Assembly (NCBI RefSeq): GCF_907164575.1
Contig: NZ_CAJQYY010000009.1
Span: 1-64,000, forward strand
Length of the DNA: 64,000 bases
From: Paraburkholderia gardini
GTDB taxonomy: Bacteria > Pseudomonadota > Gammaproteobacteria > Burkholderiales > Burkholderiaceae
Direction of reading: 5' to 3'
Under the pieces are notes generated by a model, which was not told the origin of the DNA, ran no database searches, and saw only the letters and a list, made by a program, of their open reading frames with translations. Within the stretch, counting starts at the first letter, position 1, and each line of letters opens with the position of its first letter. Positions 1 to 9,895 of this stretch are shown here, in pieces. The translations under genes and the position numbers were made by a program.

Positions 1-2
1 GG

Positions 3-221
3 GCCCGCTATCATCCACCGCCGCGCTGGGCGCGCGCGGGGGGGCCACCGCCGCGGGACGCGGCGCGCGACGGCGGCGGCTGGCGTCGCGCTGATCTGCG
101 CGGCGCCAGCATCAACGTCAGCGGCGCCTTCGGTGGAACCGCCAAAACCGCGCCGCAAGGCCAGGTGAGTGGTTTCATCCGGGACCTCGACGTGCAGGCG
201 CGGCAAGCGGCAACTCGTTGA
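3..221 (+). CDS. C-terminal end of an unidentified protein (partial)
   Basis: An open frame enters from the left edge of the window and stops at TGA 219-221. The last ~45 residues (DLRGASINVSGAFGG... ending LDVQARQAATR) look like ordinary protein, while the first part is very GC-rich and of low complexity. It lies on the same strand as the permease and ends 110 bases before it. I do not recognise the family; the tail alone is not diagnostic. An artefactual frame in GC-rich DNA is possible. Confidence 0.35.
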   Translation, partial: ARYHPPPRWARAGGPPPRDAARDGGGWRRADLRGASINVSGAFGGTAKTAPQGQVSGFIRDLDVQARQAATR

Positions 222-331
222 CGGCTTGTCATCGGCAGGCCTGCTCCGTACACTCGCGCGTAATTCCCGAACAGTGCCGCTTTTGCGTCGCTTCCCGCAG
301 CCTTCACGCCGATTAGAGGAGACATCCCGCC

Positions 332-1639
332 ATGGCCGATTCCTACTTCCCCCGCTGGCGCGTCCAGCCGCAAGCCATCGGGGGGCGCGTCGTCGGGCCC
401 GACGAGCGGCTCGCCTGGCCGCAGATGCTCGCGATGGGTATCCAGCACGTCGTGGCGATGTTCGGTTCGACGGTGCTCGCACCGCTGCTGATGGGCTTCG
501 ATCCGAATCTCTGTATCTTCATGTCGGGCATCGGCACGCTGCTTTTCTTCGTGCTCGTGGGTGGGCGCGTGCCGAGCTACCTCGGTTCGAGCTTCGCGTT
601 CATCGGCCTCGTGATCGCGGTGACCGGCTACGGCGGACACGGTCCGAACCTGAACATTCCCGTGGCGCTCGGCGGGATCATCGCGTGTGGCGTCGTGTAC
701 GCGATCATCGGCTTGATCGTGTCGGCGATCGGCACGAAATGGATCGAGACGCTGATGCCGCCCGTCGTTACCGGCGCGATTGTCGCGGTGATCGGGCTGA
801 ATCTCGCGCCGATCGCGGTGAAGGGCGTGAGCGCGAACGCGTTCGATGCATGGATGGCGCTCGTGACGGTGCTGTGCGTCGGCGCGGTCGCCGTGTTCGC
901 GCGCGGCATGCTGCAGCGTCTGCTGATTCTCGTTGGCCTGCTGATCGCGTATGTGATCTATGCGATCGTCACGAACGGTCTGGGCATGGGCAAGCCGATC
1001 GACTTCGCGGTCGTTGCGAACGCCGCGTGGTTCGGCATGCCGCACTTCACGGCACCCGTCTTCAGCCTGCAGGCGATGACACTGCTCGCGCCGGTCGCCG
1101 TGATTCTCGTCGCGGAAAACCTCGGACACATCAAGGCAGTGAGCGCGATGACCGGTCAGAACCTCGACCGTTACATCGGCCGCGCGTTTATCGGCGACGG
1201 CCTCGCCACCACCGTGTCGGGATTCGCCGGCGGCACGGGTGTCACGACGTACGCCGAAAATATCGGCGTGATGGCCGTCACGAAGATCTATTCGACGCTC
1301 GTGTTCGTGATCGCCGCACTGATCGCGCTCGTGCTCGGGTTTTCGCCGAAGTTCGGTGCGGTCATCCAGACGATTCCAGGTCCGGTGCTGGGCGGTGTGT
1401 CGATCGTCGTGTTCGGACTGATCGCGGTGACCGGCGCGCGTATCTGGGTCGTCAACAAGGTCGACTTCTCCGATAACCGCAATCTGATCGTCGCGGCCGT
1501 CACGCTCGTGCTCGGCGCGGGCGACTTCACGCTGAAACTCGGCGGCTTCGGGCTGGGCGGGATCGGCACGGCGACGTTCGGCGCGATCATCCTGTACGCG
1601 CTGCTGCGTCGCAAGCCGGCACAGCAGCCGGTCGTTTAA
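332..1639 (+). CDS. NCS2-family uracil/xanthine permease
   Basis: This 435-residue membrane protein belongs to the nucleobase:cation symporter-2 family and probably imports uracil or a related base across the inner membrane. It has about 12-14 hydrophobic segments. Family signs include the early GIQHVVAMFGSTVLAPLLMGF helix region, the SSFAFIG segment and the loop AENLGHIKAVSAMTGQNL with the conserved Glu. The start is supported by AGGAGA about 10 bases upstream (near 315-320). It converges with the antiporter 78 bases downstream. UraA, RutG and PyrP types cannot be told apart here; no pyrimidine catabolic genes are adjacent. Confidence 0.9.
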   Translation: MADSYFPRWRVQPQAIGGRVVGPDERLAWPQMLAMGIQHVVAMFGSTVLAPLLMGFDPNLCIFMSGIGTLLFFVLVGGRVPSYLGSSFAFIGLVIAVTGYGGHGPNLNIPVALGGIIACGVVYAIIGLIVSAIGTKWIETLMPPVVTGAIVAVIGLNLAPIAVKGVSANAFDAWMALVTVLCVGAVAVFARGMLQRLLILVGLLIAYVIYAIVTNGLGMGKPIDFAVVANAAWFGMPHFTAPVFSLQAMTLLAPVAVILVAENLGHIKAVSAMTGQNLDRYIGRAFIGDGLATTVSGFAGGTGVTTYAENIGVMAVTKIYSTLVFVIAALIALVLGFSPKFGAVIQTIPGPVLGGVSIVVFGLIAVTGARIWVVNKVDFSDNRNLIVAAVTLVLGAGDFTLKLGGFGLGGIGTATFGAIILYALLRRKPAQQPVV

Positions 1640-1717
1640 GCGAAAGCAACAACAGCCGCCCGCCGCGCCCCGGTTCAACCCGCGACGCGCGCGGCGTTCA
1701 CCGCCCCCGATTGCCCG

Positions 1718-3358
1718 TCATCCGCGCATGCGGCCGCGCGTCGTCAGCGCGGTTTCCGACAGGTCGATCTCGCGCATCAGCCGCGTCAGGGTTTCGTCGT
1801 TGATCTTCTGGGCGTTGCGCAGCGCGACCAGCGTCGCGCGCTCGGCATGAATCGCGGCGAGCCGCATCCGCAATTCCAGCGCTTCCGCCTGTCGCGCCAT
1901 TTCGCGCGGCGTGCCTTCCTCGCCGAGCGTCGCGAGCCTTCGCCGGTAAATGTCCATCACGCGTGCCGTCACGTCCGCGGCCGAGGCCGACTCCGATTCG
2001 TCGAGACCGGCGTTCACCGGGTCATGCATATCGTCGACGGCGCGGATCGCCGCTTGCGCCGCCTGCGCCCGCGCGAGCTTTTCCTCGGCTTCGTGCGGAT
2101 CGCGACGGTTGCCGTGCGTAATCAACGGCAGCACGATCACCGCCACCAGCAACGACGCCAGTATCACGCCCGATGCGATGAAGATCGCCAGATCGCGCCC
2201 CGCCAGCGTGACCGGCAGCGACAGCACGCCCGCCAGCGTGACGGCGCCGCGCACGCCTGCGATCGTCGTCACCGCGACCATCCGGACGCCCGGCACGGCG
2301 TTCGTGACGCCCTTGCGTTTGGCGCCGCGGCTTGCGACGAGCCGCAGTATCCACACCCACACGTAGCGCAGCACATACAGCACGAGTAGCACGGCCGCGA
2401 CGTAACCGATCAGCCGCAGCGCCTGCGCGTCACTCGTGTGATGGGCGTCGAGCAGCGCATCGCCGAGGATGTGGGGAAACTGCAGCCCGAGCAGAATGAA
2501 CACCATCCCGTTGAAGACGAACTCGATCATCGTCCACGTGCTCGCCGCACGCATGCGCGACGAGACCGGCCCGACGTGCGTGATGCTGGTGTAGTTCATC
2601 ATCATCCCGGCCGCGACGGCCGCCAGAATGCCCGACCAGCCGAAGTGCTCGGCGAACAGATATGACGCGAACGGAATCAGTAGCGTCATCACGACGCCCG
2701 GCGCCGGGTCGCCTTCCTCGGTCATGTTCAGAAAGCGCGACGAGACGAAACTGAAGACCCAGCCGACCGCGGCGCCCGTCGCCAGTCCGCCGGCGGCGAT
2801 GATCACGAAGCTGAGCGACGCCGCGCGCAGCGAGAACACGCCGGTCAGCGCCGCCGCGATCGCGAACTTGAGTGCGACCAGGCCCGACGCATCGTTCATC
2901 AGCGCCTCGCCTTCGAGGATATGCATCAGTTGCGGCGCGATTCTTCCCTTGCCGGCGATGCCGGTCAGCGCGACGGCGTCGGTCGGCGACAGCACGGCGG
3001 CAAGCGCGAACGCGACAGGCAGCGGAATCGCCGGCACGAGCGCATGTACGAAGTAGCCGACCGCGACCACCGTCATGAACACGAGCCCGAGCGCGAGCAT
3101 CAGGATGGAGCGCCGCTGCATGAAGAATTCGCGCTTCGGAATTCGCCAGCCGTCCGCGAAGAGCAGCGGCGGAATGAATAGCACCATGAAGATGTCGGGA
3201 TCGAACGTGACGTGCAGGCCGAACGTCGGCCACGCGAGCAGTGCGCCGATCGCGATCTGGATCAGGGGGAGCGGCAGCCTGACTGGCAGCAGACGGATCG
3301 CGAGACCCGAAACAGCCACGGCGAGAAGCAGGATCAGAACAGTAAAAACGATTTCCAT
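1718..3358 (-). CDS. CPA1-family Na+(K+)/H+ antiporter
   Basis: A 546-residue inner-membrane antiporter of the NhaP/YjcE (CPA1) group, exchanging cations for protons in pH and salt homeostasis. It has about 12 transmembrane helices in residues 1-410. The signature motifs are visible: LSPTDAVA in the helix-5 region and EGEALMNDASG in the helix-6 region, which carries the Asn-Asp pair used for ion binding. Residues ~415-546 form a charged, Ala/Glu/Arg-rich cytoplasmic tail likely to be helical and regulatory. Its start is not preceded by a strong Shine-Dalgarno sequence. It is divergent from the EAL gene and convergent with the permease. Confidence 0.9.
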   Translation of the reverse strand: MEIVFTVLILLLAVAVSGLAIRLLPVRLPLPLIQIAIGALLAWPTFGLHVTFDPDIFMVLFIPPLLFADGWRIPKREFFMQRRSILMLALGLVFMTVVAVGYFVHALVPAIPLPVAFALAAVLSPTDAVALTGIAGKGRIAPQLMHILEGEALMNDASGLVALKFAIAAALTGVFSLRAASLSFVIIAAGGLATGAAVGWVFSFVSSRFLNMTEEGDPAPGVVMTLLIPFASYLFAEHFGWSGILAAVAAGMMMNYTSITHVGPVSSRMRAASTWTMIEFVFNGMVFILLGLQFPHILGDALLDAHHTSDAQALRLIGYVAAVLLVLYVLRYVWVWILRLVASRGAKRKGVTNAVPGVRMVAVTTIAGVRGAVTLAGVLSLPVTLAGRDLAIFIASGVILASLLVAVIVLPLITHGNRRDPHEAEEKLARAQAAQAAIRAVDDMHDPVNAGLDESESASAADVTARVMDIYRRRLATLGEEGTPREMARQAEALELRMRLAAIHAERATLVALRNAQKINDETLTRLMREIDLSETALTTRGRMRG

Positions 3359-3704
3359 CAGACTCGGACAACGGAGGTGGGAAGGTGACTTCGGTGCGCG
3401 GCGGCAACTTTTCGCGGTACGGGAACATCAGCCCGGAGTGTAGCCCGGCGCTTACTAAACTGTCGTCCGGCGCATATTTTGGCTGGTTCGGCTAATCCTG
3501 ATGCACCGTCGCGGTGCAATGGGCGCCCCTGCTCGACGCACGAAGCTTACGGTCGCTGCAAGCTGGCGCGCGAATTAGCGCGATACGTGCGCCAGCGTGC
3601 GCACGGAGCTTGCTTATGAAGTGGCCATGACGCACATTTTGAGAATGGGACCAGGCCCGGTCGTTCCCCGGCAGGATCGTTCCATTCGCGCGTGAGAGGA
3701 TTGC
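3359..3704. other. Divergent intergenic region, 346 bp
   Basis: This gap separates the divergent antiporter and EAL genes and must hold both promoters. It is more AT-rich than the flanking genes (for example around 3455-3500). I see no convincing hairpin, operator or small gene in it. Confidence 0.5.
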
Positions 3705-5006
3705 ATGAGCATTGCGCAGCAGGACACTACAGCGGTCGCGCCGCACGGCTTCGAGGTCAGTTTTACCTCGGGGCGTGAGCGGTATTCGACGCACCACGGG
3801 GATCTGGAACTGACCAGCGTCTTCCAGCCGGTTTTCAGTCTGTCGCACATGCGCGCGGTCGGCTACGAGGGACTGCTGCGCGCGCACGATTCACTCGACC
3901 GGCCCGTTTCGCCGCTCGACGTATTCGGCCAGGCTGCCCGCATCGGCGATGTGCTGCAGGTCGACCGGCTTGCGCAGTCGCTGCATCTGGAGAACTTCAA
4001 GGCGCTGGACGCCGGGTGCGAATGGCTGTTCCTGAACGTGCATCCGGGTGCGCTGACGGACCCGTATCATGCCGCCGCGCTGCTTGCGAATCTGCGGCGT
4101 CTCGATCTGCCGCCGCGCCGCGTCGTGCTCGAAGTGCTCGAGCAGCGCGCCGACGATCTCGAACGGCTGGCGGACGCGGTCCGCCAGTTCCGCGAGCGCG
4201 GGTTTCTGATCGCGCTCGACGATTTCGGCGCGGGCCACTCGAACATCGAGCGCGTCTGGCAACTGAATCCCGATATCGTCAAGCTCGACCGCTCGTTGCT
4301 GGCGCCAGGCCCGATCCGGCCGCAAGGCTCGTCGATACTGCCGGGTCTGGTGTCGTTGCTGCACGAGGCGGGCAAGCTCGTGCTGGTCGAAGGCATCGAG
4401 ACGGAAAGCGAAGCGCTGATGGCGCTCGCTTGCGACGCCGATTTCGTCCAGGGCTTTTACTTCGGCCGGCCGAGCGCGGTGCTCGCCGATGCGTGCGCGA
4501 GCACCGCGGTGATCGCCGGTTTGACGGAACGCAATCGCAGGCTCACCGAAATGCGCGAGAAGCGCGACGCGTCGCGACTCGCGCCGTATGTGCGGGCGTT
4601 CGAGCGCGCCGCCGAGCGGCTTGCCGCAGGCGAGGCGCTCGACGAAGTCTGCTGGAATTTTCTGTCGCTCGACGATGCGGCGCGCTGTTTCCTGCTCGAC
4701 GACAACGGCCGTCAGTCGGAGCGCAACGTCGTGCTGCGCGCGGACCGCGCGGTGCAGATGTCGCGCTTTCTGCCACTGTCGGACGCGAAGGGGGCGAGCT
4801 GGTTGCGCAGGCCGTATTTTCGCGCGGCGATTCGTGAACCGCAGCGCGTGCAGGTGACGCAGCCGTATCTGTCGATCAACGAGGCGACGTTGTGCGTGAC
4901 GCTTTCGATTGCCACGCGCATCGGCGAACGCACGGCGGTGCTGTGCGGCGATATCGACTGGCATCCCGAGAGCGAAGAAGCGGCCTCCACGCACGCGATG
5001 ATCTAG
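3705..5006 (+). CDS. EAL-domain c-di-GMP phosphodiesterase
   Basis: A 433-residue soluble protein, probably hydrolysing cyclic di-GMP. The EAL domain spans residues ~35-265. The signature is EGL at 55-57. The other active-site residues are present: Asn111 in LNVHP, Glu143 in LEVLEQ, the Asp pair at 172-173 in LDDFGAGHSN, Lys193 in IVKLDRS, Glu229 in VEGIE and Gln249 in QGFYFGRP, so it is predicted active. Residues ~270-433 form a C-terminal region I cannot assign; it may be sensory. There is no signal peptide or membrane segment. It stands alone on its strand and converges on the IOR gene. Confidence 0.9.
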   Translation: MSIAQQDTTAVAPHGFEVSFTSGRERYSTHHGDLELTSVFQPVFSLSHMRAVGYEGLLRAHDSLDRPVSPLDVFGQAARIGDVLQVDRLAQSLHLENFKALDAGCEWLFLNVHPGALTDPYHAAALLANLRRLDLPPRRVVLEVLEQRADDLERLADAVRQFRERGFLIALDDFGAGHSNIERVWQLNPDIVKLDRSLLAPGPIRPQGSSILPGLVSLLHEAGKLVLVEGIETESEALMALACDADFVQGFYFGRPSAVLADACASTAVIAGLTERNRRLTEMREKRDASRLAPYVRAFERAAERLAAGEALDEVCWNFLSLDDAARCFLLDDNGRQSERNVVLRADRAVQMSRFLPLSDAKGASWLRRPYFRAAIREPQRVQVTQPYLSINEATLCVTLSIATRIGERTAVLCGDIDWHPESEEAASTHAMI

Positions 5007-5009
5007 AAC

Positions 5010-5039
5010 CGGTACGCCGCATCGCAACGCGGCGTACCG
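5010..5039. terminator. Hairpin between convergent genes
   Basis: An 11-bp perfect stem (CGGTACGCCGC paired with GCGGCGTACCG) with an 8-nt loop sits in the 45-bp space between the EAL gene and the IOR gene. There is no T-tract on either side, so termination is inferred from position. Confidence 0.55.
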
Positions 5040-5051
5040 CACTTCACTTAC

Positions 5052-8000
5052 TTACTTCGCCACCACCACCGGAATGCCGCTCAATGCGCTGCCGCCGCGC
5101 ACGCTGGCGATCGCTTCCTGCACGACGGCGGACGTTGCCGGTTCAATGTTCAGAGGCCGTGCAAGCGAGCGCTCACGCGCCTTTGCCGCGACGAGGCTGT
5201 TCAGCTTCACCGGACCGTAGCCGCGCACGCGCTGCATGACCTGCGCGAACTCGATCGCGCTTTCCGTCGTTGCGGGCGTGAGCGCGCCCAGCAGTGTGTC
5301 GATCGTCGTTTCGTAATCGTCGGCGAGTGCGCGTTCCATGCGGCGCTCCAGCGAGTGGCCGAACGGATCGAGCACCGTGCCGCGCAATGCGCGGATCTTC
5401 GCGAGACCGCCGAGCACCGGCCACATCCACTGACCGACCTTCACCTTCTTCGGACGCGCGCCATGCTCCGCGCGCGCGAGCGTCGGCGGCGCCATGTTGA
5501 AGCCGATCCGGAAGTCGCGGCCCGCGGTGCCTTCGAATTGCGCTTCGACGGCACGGCGGAAGCTGTCGTCCGAATAGAGGCGCGCGACTTCGTATTCGTC
5601 TTTCACGGCGAGCAGCTTGTAGAACGTCGTCGCGACCGCGCGAGTGAGCGGCTCGCTTGCTCCGCGCGCGCGCGTGCGCTGCCGTTCGGCCTGGCGAACC
5701 CGGTCGACGAGCGTGCGGAAGCGCTTCACATACGCCGCGCCGCCGTACGCGGCGAGACGTGTTTCGCGATCGGCGATCACGGCATCGACGTCGAGCGCTG
5801 CGTCGCTGGCGACGGCGAAGGGCAACGCGACTGCATCGGCGCGGGTCTGTAGCAGCGTATCGAGTGCGGCTGGATCGTCGGCGGCGATGCGGCCGATCGC
5901 GAACGCCAGCTTGTTCGCTTCGATCGCGACGTTGTTCAGTTCGATCGCGCGCATCAGCGCCGCGAACGAGACCGGCACGAGGCCGAGCTGCCACGCGAAG
6001 CCGAGCATCAGGATGTTCGCGCCAATCGTGTCGCCGAGGAAACGGCCCGCCAGCAACTGCGCATCGCACATCGACAGGTATTCCTCCACTCCCGGAGAGG
6101 CTTCCTTCGAGGCGCCCGCCGCGTGACGCATCTTGTCGATGAGCGCATCGGTGTGCAGGTTCGCGTCCGGGTTCTGCACGAACGTGGCGTTCGGAATCGC
6201 GTGCGTGTTCACGACGATGCGCGTGCGGCCGTGGCGCACTGTCTGCAGCGCATCGCTGCTGGCGCCGACGACCATGTCGCACGCGAGCAGCACGTCGGCT
6301 TGCTGCGTATCGATGCGCACCTGGTTCAGCCATTCGTCGCGTGCCGCGAAGCGCACGAACGACAGCACCGCGCCGCCCTTCTGCGCGAAGCCCATGAAGT
6401 CGAGCACCGACGCGCTCTTGCCTTCCAGATGCGCGGCCATGCTGATCAGCGCGCCGACCGTCACGACGCCCGTACCGCCGACACCCGTCACGAGGATGTC
6501 GTACGGCGCGGCGTCGAGGTGCGTCGCGGGTATCGGCAGCGCGTCGACGCGCCTGGCGAGCGCGGCCGGATCGAACGCGTTACCCGCGGCCTTTTTCAGC
6601 TTGCCGCCAACGACCGTGACAAAGCTTGGGCAAAAGCCGTTCACGCACGAATAGTCCTTGTTGCACGACGACTGGTCGATGCGGCGCTTGCGGCCGAGCG
6701 TCGTTTCGAGCGGTTCGACCGACAGGCAGTTCGACTGCACGCCGCAATCGCCGCAGCCTTCGCAGACGGCTTCGTTGATGAACAAACGCTTGTCCGGATC
6801 GGGAAACTCACCTTTCTTGCGACGGCGACGTTTCTCGGCGGCGCATGTCTGGTCGTAGATCAGCACGGTCACGCCGTCGATGTCGCGCAGCGCGCGCTGC
6901 ACCGTGTCGAGTTCGTCGCGGTGATGAAACGTCGTGCCGGACGGAAAGAGGTTGTGCTGGCCGTCGTACTTTTCCGGCTCATCGCTGACCACGACGAAGC
7001 GCGATACGCCTTCCGCCTCCACCTGACGCGCGATCTGCGGCACGGAGATGCTGCCGTCGACCGGCTGGCCGCCCGTCATCGCGACGGCGTCGTTATAGAG
7101 AATCTTGTACGTGATGTTGGTCTTCGCCGCGACCGCCTGGCGGATCGCGAGAATGCCCGAGTGAAAGTACGTGCCGTCGCCGAGGTTCTGGAACACGTGG
7201 CGCGTTTTCGTGAACATCGAATGCGATGCCCAGTCGACGCCTTCACCGCCCATCTGGATGAGGCCGGTCGTGTCGCGCTCCATCCACGAAGCCATGAAGT
7301 GGCAGCCGATGCCCGCCTGCGCGATCGAGCCTTCGGGCACCTTCGTCGACGTGTTGTGCGGGCAGCCCGAGCAGAAGTACGGCGTGCGCTTCACGGCATC
7401 GGCGGCGTTCGACAGTATTTGCGGCGCGACCAGATCGACGACGCGTTCGCGCCGGTCGAGCGCGGGCTTGTGCCGCGCGAGCCAGTTCGCGAACACCGGG
7501 AGGATGCGCGACGGGCGCAGCTCGCCAAGCGCGGAAAGCAGCATCGAGCCATCTTCGGCGTATTTGCCGAGGATCGCCGGGCGCGCGCCTTCGCGGCGGT
7601 TGTAGAGATAGTCCTTGATCTGCTGCTCGATGACGGGACCCTTCTCCTCGATCACGAGCACGTTCGACAGCCCTTCGACGAACGTATCGATGCGACCCAT
7701 TTCCAGCGGAAACGACAGGCCGACCTTGTAGATCCGCACGCCGGCTGCTTCGAGATCGGCAACGGTGAGATCGAGCCGGCGCAGCGCTTCCATCAGGTCC
7801 AGATGCGCCTTGCCGCACGTGATGATGCCGACGTTCGCATGCGGGCTCGGCGCGATCCATTTATCGATGCTGTTCGTGCGCGCGAAGTGGCGCACGGCGT
7901 CGAGCTTCGCTTCCAGCCGCGCTTCGATCGACAGACTCGGCAGATCGGGCCAGCGGTTATGCAGGCCATCGGCGGGCGCGACGAAATCAGCCGGCGGAAT

Positions 8001-8693
8001 CCATTCGGTTTGCAGCGCGTCGAGATCGACGGTCGAGCCGGATTCGACCGTCTCGGAAATCGCCTTGAAGCCGACCCACGCACCGGAAAAGCGCGACAGC
8101 GCCCAGCCGTACAGGCCGAATTCCAGCATGTCCGCGATGTTCGACGGGTTCACGACCGGCATGTGCCACGACATCATCGCGAAGTCGCTCTGGTGCGGCA
8201 TCGACGACGACACGCAACCGTGATCGTCCCCCGCCACGACGAGCACGCCGCCATGCCGCGACGAGCCGTACGCGTTGCCGTGCTTGAGCGCATCGCCGGC
8301 CCGGTCGACGCCCGGACCCTTGCCATACCAGATCGCGAACACGCCTTCGACGGTGCGCTCCGGATCCGATTCCACCCGCTGCGTGCCGAGCACGGCGGTG
8401 CCGCCGAGTTCCTCGTTGATCGCCGGCAAAAAGCGGATGTCGCTGGCGTCGAGCAGTTTCTGCGCCTTCCACAACTGCTGGTCGACCATCCCGAGCGGCG
8501 AGCCGCGATAGCCGCTGACGAAGCCGGCTGTGTTCAGTCCGTTTGCCTTGTCCAGCGCGCGCTGCATCAGCGGCAGGCGCACGATCGCCTGCGTGCCGGT
8601 CAGGAAGATGCGGCCGCGCGTGGCAGTCAGATTGTCGGAAAGACGGTAATCGGCGAGGGCGGGCGTGCCGTCGACAGGCAGTCGTGCGGTCAT
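5052..8693 (-). CDS. Fused indolepyruvate ferredoxin oxidoreductase
   Basis: A 1213-residue enzyme that oxidatively decarboxylates aryl-pyruvates (indolepyruvate, phenylpyruvate) to acyl-CoA with ferredoxin as acceptor. The alpha and beta subunits of the archaeal enzyme are fused, as is usual in Burkholderiales. The N-terminal part is the pyruvate-ferredoxin oxidoreductase-like domain. The middle holds the TPP-binding region (GGEGVDWASHSMFT and nearby). It is followed by a cysteine cluster CEGCGDCGVQSNC...CNKDYSCVNGFC likely to bind an Fe-S centre. The C-terminal gamma-type domain starts near VTGVGGTGVVTVGALI. The start at 8693 is chosen over one 17 codons upstream because AAGGAGA lies just before it. 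It has no linked ferredoxin gene here. Confidence 0.93.
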   Translation of the reverse strand: MTARLPVDGTPALADYRLSDNLTATRGRIFLTGTQAIVRLPLMQRALDKANGLNTAGFVSGYRGSPLGMVDQQLWKAQKLLDASDIRFLPAINEELGGTAVLGTQRVESDPERTVEGVFAIWYGKGPGVDRAGDALKHGNAYGSSRHGGVLVVAGDDHGCVSSSMPHQSDFAMMSWHMPVVNPSNIADMLEFGLYGWALSRFSGAWVGFKAISETVESGSTVDLDALQTEWIPPADFVAPADGLHNRWPDLPSLSIEARLEAKLDAVRHFARTNSIDKWIAPSPHANVGIITCGKAHLDLMEALRRLDLTVADLEAAGVRIYKVGLSFPLEMGRIDTFVEGLSNVLVIEEKGPVIEQQIKDYLYNRREGARPAILGKYAEDGSMLLSALGELRPSRILPVFANWLARHKPALDRRERVVDLVAPQILSNAADAVKRTPYFCSGCPHNTSTKVPEGSIAQAGIGCHFMASWMERDTTGLIQMGGEGVDWASHSMFTKTRHVFQNLGDGTYFHSGILAIRQAVAAKTNITYKILYNDAVAMTGGQPVDGSISVPQIARQVEAEGVSRFVVVSDEPEKYDGQHNLFPSGTTFHHRDELDTVQRALRDIDGVTVLIYDQTCAAEKRRRRKKGEFPDPDKRLFINEAVCEGCGDCGVQSNCLSVEPLETTLGRKRRIDQSSCNKDYSCVNGFCPSFVTVVGGKLKKAAGNAFDPAALARRVDALPIPATHLDAAPYDILVTGVGGTGVVTVGALISMAAHLEGKSASVLDFMGFAQKGGAVLSFVRFAARDEWLNQVRIDTQQADVLLACDMVVGASSDALQTVRHGRTRIVVNTHAIPNATFVQNPDANLHTDALIDKMRHAAGASKEASPGVEEYLSMCDAQLLAGRFLGDTIGANILMLGFAWQLGLVPVSFAALMRAIELNNVAIEANKLAFAIGRIAADDPAALDTLLQTRADAVALPFAVASDAALDVDAVIADRETRLAAYGGAAYVKRFRTLVDRVRQAERQRTRARGASEPLTRAVATTFYKLLAVKDEYEVARLYSDDSFRRAVEAQFEGTAGRDFRIGFNMAPPTLARAEHGARPKKVKVGQWMWPVLGGLAKIRALRGTVLDPFGHSLERRMERALADDYETTIDTLLGALTPATTESAIEFAQVMQRVRGYGPVKLNSLVAAKARERSLARPLNIEPATSAVVQEAIASVRGGSALSGIPVVVAK

Positions 8694-8893
8694 TGGGGGG
8701 AGTCTCCTTGTTATCGCTTCGCTGGAACGGAAAAGACAGCGCAACGCCGTCGCAGCGAAAGAGACTCTATTTTTTATCGCCGATTGGAGTGTTTTTTTAC
8801 TAACTGGGGGCGGCGGGTATGTATTCGCGCGAGCCCTTGGGCGATTTCTAGCCCTTTTGAGTGAGTTCTACCGGCGTCACCCCGGCGCGCCGC

Positions 8894-9895
8894 TCAGTGC
8901 GGCCGCGTTTTCGGTACGGGCGCGTCGGCGGCGGGCTGCGTTTTCACCGTTGCCGGTTCTTCAAACGGAATGACGGAGTCGTAGAACGCGTAGTCGATGT
9001 GCGTTACGCCGTCCTGTTCGAAGAGTACGTCCGCGTAGCGGTGGCGCCAGCGGATATTCTGGTGCAGCCACGTGTGGCGCGCCTGCATGGTCTGCGAGGT
9101 CGTTTCGTCGGAGCCTTCGATGGTGAGGAGGAGCGAGGCATCGCATGCCGCGAGGCTCGCCGGCGTTTCGCCGAAGAGCGGGCTGTTTTCGTCGATGACA
9201 TGCATCATGTTCCAGCCGAGCAGAAACATCGGATGCTGATCGCGCATCAGTTTCATGTCGTGAATCTTGAGCATCGAGAGACCTTCGAACGTGGTTTCGC
9301 GGCGCATCAGACGCAATCGCGCGCGTGCTTCGGAGATCACGTTCTGACGCGCGTTGGCGGCGCGCACCATCAGCGTCTCCAGGCCGTCGACCGGATGAAC
9401 CACCGCGTAGCGCGCGAACATGATCTTCGCGCGCGGCCGCGAGAAGCGCGCGAAGATCAGCCCGGTCGCGAGCGCGATGCCCGACATCCCGACGAAGATT
9501 TCCAGCGTGGCGATGCTGTGCGCGTAGACCGTTTGCGGATGCATGTCGCCGTAGCCGACGGTCGCGAGCGTTTCGACGCTAAAGAAGAACGCGCCGGCGA
9601 AGCCCGCCGGCGCCTGGTTGGCGATTGACGCATGCCCGAGCATGTAGAGCGACGCGAACGCGGTATTGAGCAGCAGGAACAGCGCGGCGAGCGACACGAA
9701 AAATATCGGCCACGTGACCATCAGCGCGCGGTGGTAGAGATCCTTCCAGACCGGCAGCGGCAGGCCGTGCGCGATCACGATGCGCTGGCCGTTGCGTATC
9801 CTGCGCCCCGGACGGCCGCGCAGGTCGCGCGCGGGCGGCACGGAACCGTCTTGCGAAGCGGGAGACGTGGCGCGTTCTGACGGGTCGTGAGGCAT
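8894..9895 (-). CDS. KirBac-type inward-rectifier potassium channel
   Basis: A 333-residue channel, the same length I recall for KirBac1.1 of Burkholderia pseudomallei. It has an amphipathic slide helix and first transmembrane helix at ~45-85. The pore helix and selectivity filter TVGYG are at 112-116, inside FFSVETLATVGYGDMHPQT. The inner helix is at ~128-150 (LEIFVGMSGIALATGLIFA). A cytoplasmic immunoglobulin-like domain fills ~155-315 (for example LGWNMMHVIDENSPL). The start at 9895 fits the family N-terminus better than the upstream in-frame Met. It probably conducts K+ passively across the inner membrane. It stands ~200 bases downstream of the IOR start, on the same strand. Confidence 0.94.
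   Translation of the reverse strand: MPHDPSERATSPASQDGSVPPARDLRGRPGRRIRNGQRIVIAHGLPLPVWKDLYHRALMVTWPIFFVSLAALFLLLNTAFASLYMLGHASIANQAPAGFAGAFFFSVETLATVGYGDMHPQTVYAHSIATLEIFVGMSGIALATGLIFARFSRPRAKIMFARYAVVHPVDGLETLMVRAANARQNVISEARARLRLMRRETTFEGLSMLKIHDMKLMRDQHPMFLLGWNMMHVIDENSPLFGETPASLAACDASLLLTIEGSDETTSQTMQARHTWLHQNIRWRHRYADVLFEQDGVTHIDYAFYDSVIPFEEPATVKTQPAADAPVPKTRPH

Noticed and set aside
11-1678. A 555-codon open frame on the minus strand opposite the permease
   Set aside because: It is antisense to a clear membrane transporter and has Arg/His/Asp-rich shadow composition; long antisense frames are expected at this GC content.
6123-8864. A 913-codon open frame on the plus strand opposite the IOR gene
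   Set aside because: Shadow frame with Arg/His-rich composition and no domain; the opposite strand encodes a complete recognised enzyme.
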